DNA of 64,000 nt from Blastococcus atacamensis (GTDB lineage: Bacteria > Actinomycetota > Actinomycetes > Mycobacteriales > Geodermatophilaceae): NCBI RefSeq assembly GCF_002938425.1, contig NZ_POQU01000005.1, positions 1 to 64,000 on the forward strand, in the 5' to 3' direction. Positions 1-13,647 of this stretch are shown one piece after another. The translations under genes and the position numbers were made by a program. The notes beneath the pieces are model-generated. The model was not told where the DNA came from and did no database searches. It was given only the letters and a program-made list of their open reading frames with translations. The stretch's first letter is position 1. Every line of letters begins with the position of its first letter.

Positions 1-133
1 TTATGTTACACATGATGTGTCTCGACTTGGCTATGTTTCTATCTTACTTTATATTTAGTCATAAAAGATACGGCTACCATGAGGATCTACACGATCCTCT
101 TCGTCGACAGCGTCAGATGCGTATAAGTGACAG
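1..133 (+). other. Sequencing adapter artefact at contig end (P5 + i5 + Nextera Read-1/Tn5 mosaic end)
   Basis: Bases 101-133 match the Nextera Read-1 adapter with mosaic end at 30 of 33 positions (mismatches at 107, 120 and 128). Bases 64-92 match the Illumina P5 oligo at about 23 of 29. The 8 bases between (93-100) match the published S503 i5 index at 7 of 8. Bases 25-46 also resemble a nanopore PCR tail (about 16 of 22), which is weaker. The stretch is far more AT-rich than the rest of the window and carries no credible gene. The comparison is to oligo sequences known from memory. The imperfect matches suggest an unpolished long read end. Nothing in 1-133 should be treated as chromosome. 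Confidence 0.93.
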
Positions 134-646
134 CCGTCGACCCGCCCCTCACCCTCGTCCCCGTGGTCCGCCGCCCCGTCGTCGCCCTGGTCGAGCACCC
201 CGTCGGGGAGCAGCTCCTCCGCGACCACCCCGTCCGAGAACGAGGCGCTCCTGCAGCTGGCGGCCGCACGGTCGGACTCCCTCTCGGACCTCGTCCTGGA
301 CGAGCGCTGGGTGGCCCAGGTGGCGTCGAAGAGCGTCGGCATCACCGATCCCCTGCAGACGGCGCAGAACGGGACGCACACCTTCTACGCGGCCGACATC
401 CTGGCCGAGAGCAACGCCGCCTTCTCCGTGGCCGACGGCGCCCCGGTGCTGGTGCTCACGTCCACCGACTTCGGGAAGCGGTCGTTCGCCGCGGACGGCG
501 AGCCGTACTGGGTGACCCTGGTGGACGCCGGGTTCAGCGGCAGCGAGGACGTCGAGCTGTGGTGCGCGCGGGCCTACCCGTCACTGGACGCGGAGGAGCT
601 GGCCAACACCTGCGCGGCCCGCACCCTCGCCCCGCCGCACGACTGA
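134..646 (+). CDS. 5'-truncated hypothetical protein with Pro/Ser-rich linker
   Basis: The frame is open from the first genomic base (134) to TGA at 644-646, giving 170 residues of a protein whose start is lost at the contig end. The first 40 or so residues are almost entirely Ser, Pro, Thr and Ala, the look of a linker after a signal peptide, lipobox or membrane anchor. The remaining 130 residues look folded and contain two Cys (in LWCARAY and ANTCAAR) that could form a disulphide in a secreted domain. I do not recognise the family. An internal GTG at 311 could be called as a start, but the reading frame and codon bias continue upstream of it. It converges on uvrB across a shared hairpin. 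Confidence 0.7.
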   Translation, partial: PSTRPSPSSPWSAAPSSPWSSTPSGSSSSATTPSENEALLQLAAARSDSLSDLVLDERWVAQVASKSVGITDPLQTAQNGTHTFYAADILAESNAAFSVADGAPVLVLTSTDFGKRSFAADGEPYWVTLVDAGFSGSEDVELWCARAYPSLDAEELANTCAARTLAPPHD

Positions 647-652
647 GGCTTT

Positions 653-680
653 CCGGCGGGGTGCGCTCCGGCCCCGCCGG
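653..680. terminator. Hairpin terminator shared by convergent genes
   Basis: A perfect 9-bp GC-rich inverted repeat (653-661 with 672-680, 10-nt loop) fills the 41-nt gap between the stop codons of the truncated gene and uvrB. The position and symmetry suit a bidirectional terminator; there is no U-tract, as is usual in actinobacteria. Confidence 0.6.
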
Positions 681-687
681 GCCTGGC

Positions 688-2805
<2,118 letters not shown>

Positions 2806-2901
2806 GGGGACGACGGTACGTCGGTGGTGTGACAGAACGCGTCGCGAGCGGTGTCGGGCAGCCGACGGGACGGCCGGGGAGGACGGGACAGAGCGGGTAC
2901 T

Positions 2902-2930
2902 TGTCTCCTTCCGCCGTCACCCCCTAGCGT
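2902..2930 (+). promoter_or_regulatory. Candidate promoter in the uvrB-glgX gap
   Basis: TTGTCT (2902-2907), a 17-nt spacer and TAGCGT (2925-2930) form a good housekeeping-type promoter reading toward glgX. Transcription would begin near 2937, leaving a leader of about 315 nt before glgX. I find no convincing gene in 2806-3253; the open frame across it has non-coding composition. Confidence 0.45.
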
Positions 2931-3033
2931 GCCTGCACGCAGGAGCGGTCCGCTCGGGGACCAGCGCCACCCGGGCCTCGACCCGGGCGAGGTCGGCCCC
3001 GCTGCGCCTGCACCCCTGGCCGGACCTGCGCCC

Positions 3034-3064
3034 GACGCCCCCGCGGCACTGCCGCGGGGGCGTC
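3034..3064 (+). terminator. Strong hairpin in the glgX leader (terminator or attenuator)
   Basis: A perfect 13-bp stem (3034-3046 with 3052-3064, 5-nt loop, extendable by one pair) sits between the candidate promoter at 2902-2930 and the glgX ribosome site. With no coding sequence before it, it would either end a roughly 130-nt small RNA or attenuate read-through into glgX. Confidence 0.5.
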
Positions 3065-3253
3065 GTCGTCGCCGGCAGCGCACCGGCTCCCGCCTGGTCA
3101 GGAACCCGGCACGACTCACACCCGGTCCAGGTGTGGCGGGGCCCCCGCGCGGGCAACCGGTCTCCGACGTCCGTCCCCGGCCGGTGGCGTCAGCACGCGC
3201 GCCGGCCACCGCCCCGCGCCCCCGGGGCCCCTGCGCAGGAGGAACACCACACG

Positions 3254-5362
3254 ATGACCCAGGTATGGCCGGGTAGCGCCTACCCCCTCGGCGCCACCTA
3301 CGACGGCACCGGCACGAACTTCGCCATCTTCAGCGAGGTCGCCGAGAAGGTCGAGCTGTGCCTCTTCGACGAGCAGGGCAACGAGGAGCGGATCCGGCTC
3401 CCCGAGATGGACGGCTACGTCTGGCACGCCTTCCTCCCCGGCATCCACCCCGGGCAGAAGTACGGCTTTCGCGTGCACGGGCCCTACGAGCCGGAGCAGG
3501 GCCTGCGCTGCAACCCGAACAAGCTGCTGCTCGACCCGTACGCCAAGGCGATCGACGGCCAGATCGACTGGGACCCGTCGGTCTTCGGCTACGACTTCGA
3601 GACCAAGGAGCGCAACGACGAGGACTCGGCCGCGCACATGCCGAGGTCCGTCGTCGTCAACCCGTTCTTCGACTGGGGCGTGGACCGCCCGCCGAGGACG
3701 CCCTACAACAAGACGGTCATCTACGAGGCCCACGTCAAGGGCCTGACGATGACCCACCCGCGGGTTCCCGAGGAGCTGCGCGGCACCTACGCCGGCATCG
3801 CGCACCCGGCGGTCATCGAGCACCTGCAGGACCTGGGCGTCACGGCCATCGAGCTCATGCCGGTGCACCAGTTCGTGCAGGACGACACCCTGCTGCAGAA
3901 GGGGCTGCGCAACTACTGGGGCTACAACACGATCGGCTTCTTCGCGCCGCACAACGAGTACGCCCAAACCGCCAACGGCCAGCAGGTGCAGGAGTTCAAG
4001 GGCATGGTCCGCGCCCTGCACGAGGCGGGCATCGAGGTCATCCTCGACGTCGTCTACAACCACACCGCCGAGGGCAACCACCTGGGCCCGACGCTGTCGT
4101 TCAAGGGCATCGACAACCGGACCTACTACCGGCTGGTCGAGGGCGACGAGCAGTACTACATGGACACCACCGGGACCGGGAACTCGCTCAACGTGCGGGC
4201 CCCCCAGTCCCTGCAGCTGATCATGGACTCGCTGCGCTACTGGGTCACCGAGATGCACGTCGACGGCTTCCGCTTCGACCTCGCCTCCACCCTGGCGCGC
4301 CAGTTCCACGAGGTCGACCGGCTGTCTGCGTTCTTCGACCTGGTGCACCAGGACCCCGTCGTCAGCCAGGTCAAGCTGATCGCCGAGCCCTGGGACATCG
4401 GGGACGGCGGCTACCAGGTCGGCAACTTCCCGGCGCTGTGGACCGAGTGGAACGGCAAGTACCGCGACACCGTCCGTGACTTCTGGCGGGGCGAGGGCGG
4501 GACGATCGGCGAGTTCGCCGACCGCATCTCCGGCTCGGCCGACCTCTACCAGCACTCCGGGCGCCGTCCCGTCGCCAGCATCAACTTCGTCACCGCGCAC
4601 GACGGCTTCACGATGAGGGACCTGGTCTCCTACAACGAGAAGCACAACGAGGCCAACGGCGAGGGCAACAACGACGGCGAGAGCCACAACCGCAGCTGGA
4701 ACGGCGGCGTCGAGGGCGAGACCGACGACCCGCAGGTCCTGCACCTGCGAGCCCGCCAGCAGCGCAACTTCATCGCCACCCTGATGCTCAGCCAGGGCGT
4801 GCCGATGCTCCTGCACGGCGACGAGCTGGGCCGGTCGCAGGGCGGCAACAACAACGGCTACTGCCAGGACTCGCCGCTGACCTGGATCGACTGGGAGAAG
4901 GTCGACGAAGGGCTGCTGGAGTTCACCAAGAAGGTCACCCAGCTGCGTTGCGACCACCCGACGTTCCGCCGCCGCCGCTTCTTCCACGGCCGCCCGGTGC
5001 GCCGCGGTCAGGGCGAGCCGGTGCCGGACATCGACTGGCTCACCCCCGAGGGCGAGCAGATGGCCGACGACGACTGGGACGTCGGCTACGCGAAGTCCCT
5101 CGCCGTCTACCTCAACGGCGTGGGCATCCGGGAGATGGACGAGCGCGGCGAGTACGTCAAGGACGACCACTTCTACCTGGCGTTCAACGCCTCGGACCAG
5201 CCGATCGAGTTCACGCTGCCGGGCTCTGACTACGGGCAGACCTGGACGGTCGTCCTGGACACCGCCGAGATGGAGGAGGCCGAGCCGGTGGAGGTCAAGC
5301 CGGGCGAGACCGTGACCGTCGACGGCCGGGCCATCGTCGTGCTGACCGGACCGGCCCTGTGA
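3254..5362 (+). CDS. glgX: Glycogen debranching enzyme (GlgX/TreX, GH13)
   Basis: This 702-aa isoamylase-type enzyme hydrolyses alpha-1,6 branches of glycogen, releasing linear maltooligosaccharides for TreY and TreZ. An N-terminal CBM48 domain covers about residues 10-100, followed by a GH13 barrel. Visible catalytic motifs are DVVYNHT (about 263-269), GFRFDLAS with the nucleophile Asp near 341, AEPWD with the acid Glu near 378, and TAHDGFT near 448. The ATG at 3254 is set by the ribosome site AGGAGGAAC about 9 nt upstream; the frame is open much further upstream, but that region lacks coding character. Its stop overlaps the treY start (GTGA), indicating translational coupling. Confidence 0.96.
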   Translation: MTQVWPGSAYPLGATYDGTGTNFAIFSEVAEKVELCLFDEQGNEERIRLPEMDGYVWHAFLPGIHPGQKYGFRVHGPYEPEQGLRCNPNKLLLDPYAKAIDGQIDWDPSVFGYDFETKERNDEDSAAHMPRSVVVNPFFDWGVDRPPRTPYNKTVIYEAHVKGLTMTHPRVPEELRGTYAGIAHPAVIEHLQDLGVTAIELMPVHQFVQDDTLLQKGLRNYWGYNTIGFFAPHNEYAQTANGQQVQEFKGMVRALHEAGIEVILDVVYNHTAEGNHLGPTLSFKGIDNRTYYRLVEGDEQYYMDTTGTGNSLNVRAPQSLQLIMDSLRYWVTEMHVDGFRFDLASTLARQFHEVDRLSAFFDLVHQDPVVSQVKLIAEPWDIGDGGYQVGNFPALWTEWNGKYRDTVRDFWRGEGGTIGEFADRISGSADLYQHSGRRPVASINFVTAHDGFTMRDLVSYNEKHNEANGEGNNDGESHNRSWNGGVEGETDDPQVLHLRARQQRNFIATLMLSQGVPMLLHGDELGRSQGGNNNGYCQDSPLTWIDWEKVDEGLLEFTKKVTQLRCDHPTFRRRRFFHGRPVRRGQGEPVPDIDWLTPEGEQMADDDWDVGYAKSLAVYLNGVGIREMDERGEYVKDDHFYLAFNASDQPIEFTLPGSDYGQTWTVVLDTAEMEEAEPVEVKPGETVTVDGRAIVVLTGPAL

Positions 5363-7707
5363 CCGGCCCGGTGCTCGCCCCCGGTGAGGAGCGCCGTCGC
5401 GGCGTGCCCGCGGCCACCTACCGGCTGCAGGTGCACGCGGACTTCCGGCTCCAGGACGCCGCCGAGCTCGCCGGGTATCTCGCCGACCTCGGCGTCACGC
5501 ACGCCTACTCCTCTCCGCTGCTGCGCTCGGCCGAGGGCAGCAACCACGGCTACGACACCGTGGACCACGCCCACATCGACGAGGCCCGCGGCGGGCAGGC
5601 CGGCTTCGACCGGTTCGTCGGCGCGCTGCACGAGCACGGTCTCGGGCTGGTCCTGGACCTGGTGCCCAACCACATGGGCGTCGACGACCCCGCGGCCGCG
5701 CCGTGGTGGTGGGACGTGCTGCAGCACGGGCAGGACTCCGAGCACGCCGGCGCCTTCGACATCGACTGGGAGTTCGGCGGCGGCAAGGTCCGCATCCCGG
5801 TGCTCGGGTCGGCCGACGACGTCGAGAAGCTGGAGGTGGTGGACGGCGAGCTGCGCTACTACGACAACCGCTTCCCGATCGCGCCCGGTACCGAGGGGGG
5901 AACCCCGCAGGAGGTGCATGCGCGCCAGCACTACGAGCTGGTGGACTGGCGCCGCGCCGACTCCGACCTGAACTACCGGCGCTTCTTCGCCATCAACACC
6001 CTCGCCGGGCTCCGGGTCGAGGACCCCGGCGTCTTCGACGCCACCCACGAACTGGTGCTGCAGCTCGTGCGCGCCGGCGCCGTGGACGGTCTGCGGATCG
6101 ACCACCCGGACGGCCTCGCCGATCCCAAGGGCTACCTCGACCGGCTGGCCGAGGCGTCGGACAACCGGTGGACGGTCGTCGAGAAGATCCTGGAGCCGGG
6201 CGAGGACCTGCCCGGGTCCTGGCGGACGGCGGGTACCACGGGGTACGACGCGCTGGCCGAGGTCGACAAGGTGCTCATCGACCCGGCCGGCGAGCCGGCC
6301 TTCACCGCCCTGGACACGGAGCTCGCGGGCAAGGAGGTCGACTACGCGCAGTTGGTCCACGACTGCAAGCGCGAGGTCACCGACGGCATGCTCGGTTCGG
6401 AGGTCGCCCGCCTGGTGCGGGTCATCGGTGAGCTGCCCGGGATCGATCCCGCCCAGCAGACGGAGGCGCTCGCCGAGCTGCTGGCGAGTTTCGGCGTCTA
6501 CCGCAGCTACCTGCCCGACGGCCGCGAGCACCTCGACACCACGGTCGCCGCTGTGCGCGAGCGCCGCCCCGACCTGACCGCGGCGCTGGACGCCCTGCAC
6601 CCGGTGCTGTCGCAGGCCGGCACCGAGGCCGCCACCCGTTTCGAGCAGACCAGCGGCCCGGTCATGGCCAAGGGCGTGGAGGACAGCGCCTACTACCGGT
6701 GGGCCCGGTTCGTGGCGCTGAACGAGGTGGGCGCCGATCCGGCCCGGTTCGGCGGCACGGTGGCCGGGTTCCACGCGGCGCAGCAGCGGCGGCAGGAGTT
6801 GCGGCCGCTGTCGATGACCACGCTGTCGACGCACGACACCAAGCGCAGCGAGGACGTGCGGGCCCGGCTCGCCGTGCTGGCCGAGCTGCCCTCGGAGTGG
6901 GCGCAGCTGGTCCGTGGCTGGCTCACCCGCCACCCGCTGGCCGACCGGTCGCTGGCCCACCTCGTGTGGCAGAACCTCATCGGTGCCTGGCCGCTCTCCC
7001 GCGAGCGGGCGCACGCCTACGTCGAGAAGGCCGCCCGCGAGGCCGGCACCTCCACAACTTGGACCAACCCCGTCCAGGAGTTCGAGGAGCAGCTGCACGC
7101 GCTGGTCGACGCGGCGTACGACGACCCGACGACGACGGCCGAGATCGAGGCGTTCGTCGCGCGGATCGCGCCGCTGGGCCGGTCCAACTCGCTGGCCCAG
7201 AAGCTGCTGCAGCTCACGATGCCGGGCGTGCCCGACGTCTACCAGGGCACCGAGCTCTGGGACCACTCGCTGGTCGACCCGGACAACCGCCGTCCGGTCG
7301 ACTACACGCTGCGCCGGGACCTCCTCGCCCGGCTCGACGCCGGCGAGGTGCCCGACGTCGACGAGACCGGCGCGGCCAAGCTGCTCGTCGTCTCCAGGGT
7401 GCTCCGTGCCCGCCGTGACCACCCCGAGTGGTTCGCCGGGTACGCGCCGGTCGAGGTGACCGGTTCGGGTGCGGATCACGTCGTCGCGTTCGACCGGAGC
7501 GCCGAGGACGGCACGGGCGTGGTCGTGGTGGCCACCCGGCTCCCCGCCAAACTGGCGGAGAGCGGCTGGGGCGACACCGCGCTGCAGCTGCCCAACGGTG
7601 CGTGGCGGGACCTGCTCACCGGGGAGCGGGTGGTCTCGGACGTCGCCGGCGTGGCCGCCGACGTGCTGCTGGCGAAGCTCCCCGTCGCCCTCCTCGTCCG
7701 CGACTGA
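5359..7707 (+). CDS. treY: Maltooligosyl trehalose synthase
   Basis: TreY converts the reducing-end alpha-1,4 bond of a maltodextrin into an alpha,alpha-1,1 bond, giving maltooligosyltrehalose in the cytoplasm. The 782-aa length and GH13 signatures fit: [11 protein letters not shown] near the start of the barrel, DLVPNHMG around residues 100-108, [14 protein letters not shown] around 242-255, and the late [15 protein letters not shown] motif typical of TreY. The GTG start overlaps the glgX stop by four bases. The partner treZ is not adjacent: it lies 4.2 kb downstream beyond an Rpf gene and an ABC exporter, so the canonical treXYZ operon is split here. Confidence 0.96.
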   Translation: MTGPVLAPGEERRRGVPAATYRLQVHADFRLQDAAELAGYLADLGVTHAYSSPLLRSAEGSNHGYDTVDHAHIDEARGGQAGFDRFVGALHEHGLGLVLDLVPNHMGVDDPAAAPWWWDVLQHGQDSEHAGAFDIDWEFGGGKVRIPVLGSADDVEKLEVVDGELRYYDNRFPIAPGTEGGTPQEVHARQHYELVDWRRADSDLNYRRFFAINTLAGLRVEDPGVFDATHELVLQLVRAGAVDGLRIDHPDGLADPKGYLDRLAEASDNRWTVVEKILEPGEDLPGSWRTAGTTGYDALAEVDKVLIDPAGEPAFTALDTELAGKEVDYAQLVHDCKREVTDGMLGSEVARLVRVIGELPGIDPAQQTEALAELLASFGVYRSYLPDGREHLDTTVAAVRERRPDLTAALDALHPVLSQAGTEAATRFEQTSGPVMAKGVEDSAYYRWARFVALNEVGADPARFGGTVAGFHAAQQRRQELRPLSMTTLSTHDTKRSEDVRARLAVLAELPSEWAQLVRGWLTRHPLADRSLAHLVWQNLIGAWPLSRERAHAYVEKAAREAGTSTTWTNPVQEFEEQLHALVDAAYDDPTTTAEIEAFVARIAPLGRSNSLAQKLLQLTMPGVPDVYQGTELWDHSLVDPDNRRPVDYTLRRDLLARLDAGEVPDVDETGAAKLLVVSRVLRARRDHPEWFAGYAPVEVTGSGADHVVAFDRSAEDGTGVVVVATRLPAKLAESGWGDTALQLPNGAWRDLLTGERVVSDVAGVAADVLLAKLPVALLVRD

Positions 7708-7727
7708 CGAAGGGCCAGGGTCCTTCG
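7708..7727 (+). repeat. Post-stop hairpin, partial member of a dispersed family
   Basis: Directly after the treY stop, a 9-bp stem (7708-7716 with 7719-7727, one G-U pair) begins with the same CGAAGGGCC sequence that follows the sigA stop at 52178. It is a possible minimal copy of the post-stop repeat family. Confidence 0.4.
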
Positions 7728-7793
7728 CCGCCAGGTGAGCTCATCGGGGCGGCAGGCACCCTGCGGAGTCGTCCAGGCACGTGGCGGGACCCC

Positions 7794-7822
7794 GCCCCGG
7801 CGTGGCTCCGCCACGCCGGGGC
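7794..7822 (+). terminator. Intrinsic terminator of glgX-treY
   Basis: Perfect 13-bp inverted repeat (7794-7806 with 7810-7822) around a 3-nt loop, about 90 nt after the treY stop and ahead of the riboswitch promoter. Confidence 0.7.
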
Positions 7823-7873
7823 GAATCGCCCGGAACCGTTCCGGATGAGCCAGCCAGGTCGGCATCCGGGCCC

Positions 7874-7879
7874 TAGCGT
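7874..7879 (+). promoter_or_regulatory. -10 element of the riboswitch-rpf transcript
   Basis: TAGCGT lies 5-10 nt before the first helix of the riboswitch, so transcription would start near 7886. I see no good -35 hexamer at 17 nt upstream. Confidence 0.45.
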
Positions 7880-7883
7880 CGTG

Positions 7884-8093
7884 ATCGCACCCGGGCCTGC
7901 CCGGCCGGGTGCGAGGTGCCGGACCGCCGAACCCCGTCCGCCGGACACCTGACTCCGACCCACCCAGGACGGGGGCGGGGGACCCACGTCCCGGCGCGTA
8001 CGCGCGCCTCGGGGTGAAGCCGCTCCGTGCCCACCGGCACGACGGCCGGGCATCCGATTCGCCCGAACCCGACAGCTCACCTCGCAGGCGGTG
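7884..8093 (+). promoter_or_regulatory. c-di-AMP riboswitch (ydaO/yuaA class)
   Basis: The roughly 200-nt leader of the downstream lytic enzyme has the conserved blocks of the ydaO aptamer in order: a closing helix from 7886, AACCCCGTCCGCCGG (7930-7944), the GACTCCGACCCACC block just after, GGGGTGAAGCCG (8011-8022), and GAACCCGACAGCTCACC then TCGCAGGC near the 3' end (8064-8089). The class binds cyclic di-AMP and usually turns expression off. In streptomycetes the same element controls rpf and other wall hydrolase genes, which matches the gene here. No separate terminator follows, and the 3' end abuts the ribosome site GGAGGA (8098-8103), so control may act by occluding translation or early termination within the aptamer. 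Confidence 0.93.
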
Positions 8094-8094
8094 A

Positions 8095-8691
<597 letters not shown>

Positions 8692-8698
8692 TCCCGAA

Positions 8699-8726
8699 GG
8701 CAGCCGGGGCCCCAGCCCCGGCTGCC
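8699..8726. terminator. Bidirectional terminator between rpf and the exporter operon
   Basis: Perfect inverted repeat (8699-8710 with 8715-8726, 4-nt loop) between two convergent stop codons. Confidence 0.75.
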
Positions 8727-8732
8727 CTGCGG

Positions 8733-9952
8733 TCAGAAGCGGATCGCGTCGATGACCTTGGCGCGGACGGCGATGATCGCCGGCAGCAGGCCGGCCAGCG
8801 CACCGACCGCGGTGGCGGCGATCATCCCCTCGATCGCCGCGGCCACCGGGAAGCCGGGCGCGTCGGCCAGCGGGATGCCGTCGCTGAACCACCGCTCGAC
8901 CGGCAGGTTGCGGACCAGCACCACGGCCGCGCCGACCGCGGCCACACCGGCGAGAGCCGTCGCGCAGACGCTCTCCAGCATCACCGCGGAGAACACCCGC
9001 CCGGAGGTCGCCCCGAAGCTGCGCCGCACGCCGATCTCGCGGATCCGCTGCCGCACGGTGACCAGGCCGATGTTGAGCACTCCGAGCCCGCCGAGGATCA
9101 GCACGACGACGCCGGCGCCCCGGATGGCCAACCGCAGCACGGCCAGGGTCTCCTCGACGCCCTCCGCGTCCATCCGGTAGGGATCGACCTGGGCGCCGTC
9201 CAGCGCCAACCCGAGGTCCCGCCGGACGGTCTCCATCACCTGGTCGACCTGGTCGGGGTGCACCCAGAGCTTCAGCGTGCTCGGGCCGCCGTACATCGCC
9301 TGCATCGGATCGACCGCCCCCGCGTCGCCCCAGGACCCGCCGGACCTGTCGACCCGGTAGGCGACCAGCTCCGAGCCGTAGCCCTCCCGGAGGACCCCGA
9401 CGATGGTCGCCCGCACCGGAGTGGGGCCGCCGAGCATCACGGTCGGCCGCGACGAGAGGTCCGGAACTCCGAGCGCCTCCAGGAACGCCTCGTTGACCAC
9501 CAGCGCCGGGCTCAGCGAGGTGCGGTCCCCCTCGCGGAACCAGCGGCCCTCGACGGGCTGCTTGCGGTGCAGCTCCCCGTAGGACGGCGACACCCGCACG
9601 GTCTGCACCCGCTGGGTCCCGCCCGGCATGCGGTACAGCCCCTCGCCGTAGGAGATCGTGGCCGACGTCGTCAGGTCGTACCGCCCGGTCAGCTCGGCGA
9701 CCGCCACGTCCCACGCCTCGGCGTCCGGCGGCATCCCGGTCATGGGGTCGAAGGCCTGGACCGCGATGGTGGCCGGCCGACCCCCCGTCCGCTCGGCGGT
9801 CTCCTGCTGCACCTGGGCGGCGATCTGGCCGATGGCCGTCACCGAGGTCATCGCGAACACCGCCAGGAAGACGCCGACCAGCGAGAGCACGACCCGGCTC
9901 TTGTGCACCCGGACCTCGTCCCAGGCCTCCGACAGCGCACCGAGGACGCCGG

Positions 9953-9956
<4 letters not shown>
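8733..9956 (-). CDS. ABC exporter permease, MacB/FtsX type
   Basis: A 407-aa permease with one N-terminal membrane span (about 20-42), a large extracellular MacB-type domain (about 45-270) and three C-terminal spans, the FtsX/MacB layout. The C-terminal part contains the typical GVRRSFGAT segment after the second span. Family members act with an ATPase and an adaptor as mechanotransmission exporters of peptides, lipids or antibiotics. Its ATG overlaps the stop of the ATPase gene (ATGA), and adaptor, ATPase and permease form one minus-strand operon. The substrate cannot be told from sequence. Confidence 0.9.
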
Positions 9957-10677
<721 letters not shown>

Positions 10678-10681
<4 letters not shown>

Positions 10682-11700
10682 CCGTACGGCCCCCCCATGC
10701 CCGGCTCCTCGACGGAGTCGTCGGGCACCGGGATGAACTGGAGCACCTGCTCGCCCTCGGTCAGTCCCTCGCGCACCTCGATCTGGTCGCCGTCGCTCAG
10801 CCCGAGCACGACCGGACGCTCCTCCTCGGTCCCGTCCTCACCGACGACCCACACGTTGCCCTGCTGGACGGAGCCCTGGACGGCGGTGATGGGCACGACC
10901 AGCACGTTCTCGGCTGTGCCGGCGTTGACGGCGACGGTGGCCGCCATGCCCGCGAAGACGGTGGTCCCGCCGGGGACCGCGCACCGGGCGGTCGTGCCGC
11001 CGGAGGGCTGCGGTCCCGGGTAGCCGCCTCCTGCTCCCGGGTCGCCGCCCGCGGCTGTCGGGGCGGCACCGAGGGTGAGGCCGGTGCACGTGAACGGCGC
11101 CGGCCCGCCCTCCACCGTGACCTCGGCGGTCGACGGCGGGGCGAGCAACCGGAACTGCTCGCTCTGGGTCAGCGTCGCGGTCACCGACAGCGTGCCGGGC
11201 GCGATCTCACCGATCTTGTCGCCGACCGACACGACCTGGTCGACCAGGGCGTCCATGGAGGAGACGGTTCCGCCGGTGGGCGCGGGCACGGTCACCGTGC
11301 GCACCTTGGGCGGCCGGGGCGTGACCGTCGGGTTCCCCTCGGCGTCTGTGCCCGGAGTCGGCGGGAACTGCTCCTCGACGCGGATCTCCACCAGCGCCTG
11401 CCCGGCGGCGACCGTCTTCCCCTGCCCGGCCACGATCCGTCGGACGGTGCCGACGGCGGTCGCCTTGATCGTCACCGCGTCGTCGGCCACGACGGTGCCG
11501 CTGACGGTGACGGTGTTGGCGACGGTCCCGCGCGCGACGGGCATCGTCGGCGTGGAGAGGTCCACCATCGGGGCACCCGGCCCGGCCACGGTGTCGGTCT
11601 CCCCGCCGCCGCGGAAGGCGAGCACGACCAGCGCCGCGGCGATCACCCCCCAGACGAGCAGCCGCAGCGCAGGGAAGACGAGGGTGCGAACCGTGCCCAC
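10678..11700 (-). CDS. Membrane-fusion/adaptor protein of the ABC exporter (HlyD/MacA family)
   Basis: A 340-aa adaptor with one N-terminal membrane span (about residues 9-28) and an extracellular barrel-sandwich/lipoyl-like core. The segment [20 protein letters not shown] and a later [12 protein letters not shown] form the paired lipoyl halves. A Gly/Pro-rich insert is followed by the beta-barrel end ([10 protein letters not shown], then [21 protein letters not shown]), diagnostic for the HlyD/MacA fold. GTG at 11700 is preceded by GGAGG about 7 nt upstream. It is the first gene of the three-gene exporter operon. In a monoderm it cannot reach an outer-membrane channel and probably shapes substrate transfer at the wall side. 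Confidence 0.9.
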
Positions 11701-11891
11701 GGGCGGCCTCCGGCGGATGGGGTACCCAGCGGTACCGGTGGCCGGGGACGATAGCGGCCGAGGGCCTGGTCAGATCGCGAATCCGCCGCGGCACGCGGAC
11801 GCGCCCGGTTCGGTCACCGGGATGGTTGGGCCGCCGCAACGCGGGCAGAACTCCTCCGCTCCCCGCCGTCCCCCTTCCTGGAGGCTCCCGC

Positions 11892-13646
11892 ATGCCCGCT
11901 CCCGCCCAGTTCGCCGTCTGGGCCCCGCTGCCCGAACGCGTGCGAGTGCAGGTCGACGGCACCGTCCACGAGATGAGCCGGGACGAGGGCGGCTGGTGGC
12001 GAGCCGCGGTCGAGGCGCGACCCGACGCCGACTACGGCTTCCTGCTCGGGGACGACGACACACCGCGTCCGGACCCGCGTTCCCGCCGCCAGCCCGAGGG
12101 CGTGCACGGGCTGTCCCGCCGCTTCGACCCGTCCGCCTACTCGTGGGGGGACTCCGCGTGGACCGGGCGCCCATTGGCCGGCGGCGTGGTCTACGAGATG
12201 CACATCGGGACCTACACCCCCGAGGGCACGCTCGACTCGGCCATCGAGCGGCTGGACCACCTGGTGGAGCTCGGCGTCGACTTCATCGAGCTGCTGCCGG
12301 TCAACGCGTTCAACGGCACGCACAACTGGGGCTACGACGGCGTGCTCTGGTACGCCGTCCAGGAGACCTACGGCGGGCCGGAGGCCTACCAGCGGTTCGT
12401 CGACGCCTGCCACCAGCGCGGGCTGGGCGTGATCCAGGACGTCGTCTACAACCACCTCGGCCCGTCGGGGAACTACCTGCCGCTGTTCTTCCCGATCTTC
12501 GCCGAGGGCGGCTCCAACACGTGGGGCGACTCGATCAACCTCGCGGGGCCCGACTCCGACGAGGTGCGCCGGTACATCCTCGACAACGTGCTGATGTGGT
12601 TGCGCGACATGCACGTCGACGGCCTCCGGCTGGACGCCGTGCACGCGCTGGTCGACGAGCGCGCGGTGCCGATCCTCGAGCAGATGTCGACCGAGGTGGA
12701 CCGGCTCTCCGTCGCCGTCGGCCGGCCGCTCACGCTGATCGCCGAGAGCGACCTCAACGACCCGCGCATGGTCACCCCGCGCGCCGCCGGGGGCAGCGGC
12801 ATCCACGCGCAGTGGAGCGACGACTTCCACCACTCGCTGCACAGCACGCTGACCGGGGAGGGCCAGGGGTACTACTCCGACTTCGCCGAGGCCGGCCTGG
12901 GCGGGCTGGCCAAGACGCTGACCGGCGCGTTCTTCCACGACGGCGCCTGGTCGAGCTTCCGTCGCCGTTCGCACGGGCGCCCCGTGGACACCGCCCGCCT
13001 GCCCGGCTGGAAGTTCCTCGGCTACCTGCAGGACCACGACCAGATCGGCAACCGCGCCACCGGCGACCGCATCTCCGAGACCCTCTCCCCCGGGCTGCTC
13101 GCCGTCGGCGCCACCCTCGTGCTGACCGCGCCCTTCACCCCGATGCTGTTCATGGGCGAGGAGTGGGGCGCCCGGACGCCGTGGCAGTTCTTCACCAGCC
13201 ACCCGGAGCCGGAGCTGGGCAAGGCGACCGCCGAGGGGCGCATCGGCGAGTTCGCCGAGCACGGGTGGGACCCCGAGATCGTCCCGGACCCGCAGGACCC
13301 CGAGACCTTCACCCGGTCCAAGCTCGACTGGTCCGAGCTCGCGCAGGAGCCGCACGACCGGCTGCTCGCCGTGCACCGGTCACTGCTCGCCCTGCGCAAG
13401 GCCCACCCCGACCTCGTCGACGCCGACCTCTCCGCCGTCCAGGTCGAGTGGGACGACGCCGACCGCTGGATGGTGGTGCACCGGGGCTCGCTGCGGGTGG
13501 TGGTCAACCTGGCCGACTCACCGCGGGAGATCGACCTCGACGTCCCGGCCGGCGAGGTCCTCTTCACCACCGGGGAGCTGCCGACCGTCGACGCCTCCAC
13601 GGTCACCCTGGCCGCGGAGAGCGCCGCGATCGTGGCCACGCGCTGA
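11892..13646 (+). CDS. treZ: Malto-oligosyltrehalose trehalohydrolase
   Basis: TreZ releases free trehalose from the product of TreY. The 584-aa protein starts with the short beta domain ([15 protein letters not shown]) followed by the GH13 barrel, with [26 protein letters not shown] (about 183-195), [11 protein letters not shown] (Asp near 247), AESDLND (Glu near 285) and QDHDQIGNR, all typical of TreZ. The ATG at 11892 has GGAGG 8 nt upstream; the upstream in-frame ATG at 11826 lacks one and adds 22 residues of poor composition. It lies divergent from the exporter operon and one base from the next gene. Confidence 0.96.
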   Translation: MPAPAQFAVWAPLPERVRVQVDGTVHEMSRDEGGWWRAAVEARPDADYGFLLGDDDTPRPDPRSRRQPEGVHGLSRRFDPSAYSWGDSAWTGRPLAGGVVYEMHIGTYTPEGTLDSAIERLDHLVELGVDFIELLPVNAFNGTHNWGYDGVLWYAVQETYGGPEAYQRFVDACHQRGLGVIQDVVYNHLGPSGNYLPLFFPIFAEGGSNTWGDSINLAGPDSDEVRRYILDNVLMWLRDMHVDGLRLDAVHALVDERAVPILEQMSTEVDRLSVAVGRPLTLIAESDLNDPRMVTPRAAGGSGIHAQWSDDFHHSLHSTLTGEGQGYYSDFAEAGLGGLAKTLTGAFFHDGAWSSFRRRSHGRPVDTARLPGWKFLGYLQDHDQIGNRATGDRISETLSPGLLAVGATLVLTAPFTPMLFMGEEWGARTPWQFFTSHPEPELGKATAEGRIGEFAEHGWDPEIVPDPQDPETFTRSKLDWSELAQEPHDRLLAVHRSLLALRKAHPDLVDADLSAVQVEWDDADRWMVVHRGSLRVVVNLADSPREIDLDVPAGEVLFTTGELPTVDASTVTLAAESAAIVATR

Positions 13647-13647
13647 C

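Noticed and set aside
3116-5170. 684-codon minus-strand frame opposite glgX
   Set aside because: Mirror of a confident gene, Val/Leu/Arg-rich with no domain; shadow of codon bias.
5230-7479. 749-codon minus-strand frame opposite treY
   Set aside because: Antisense shadow with no motif.
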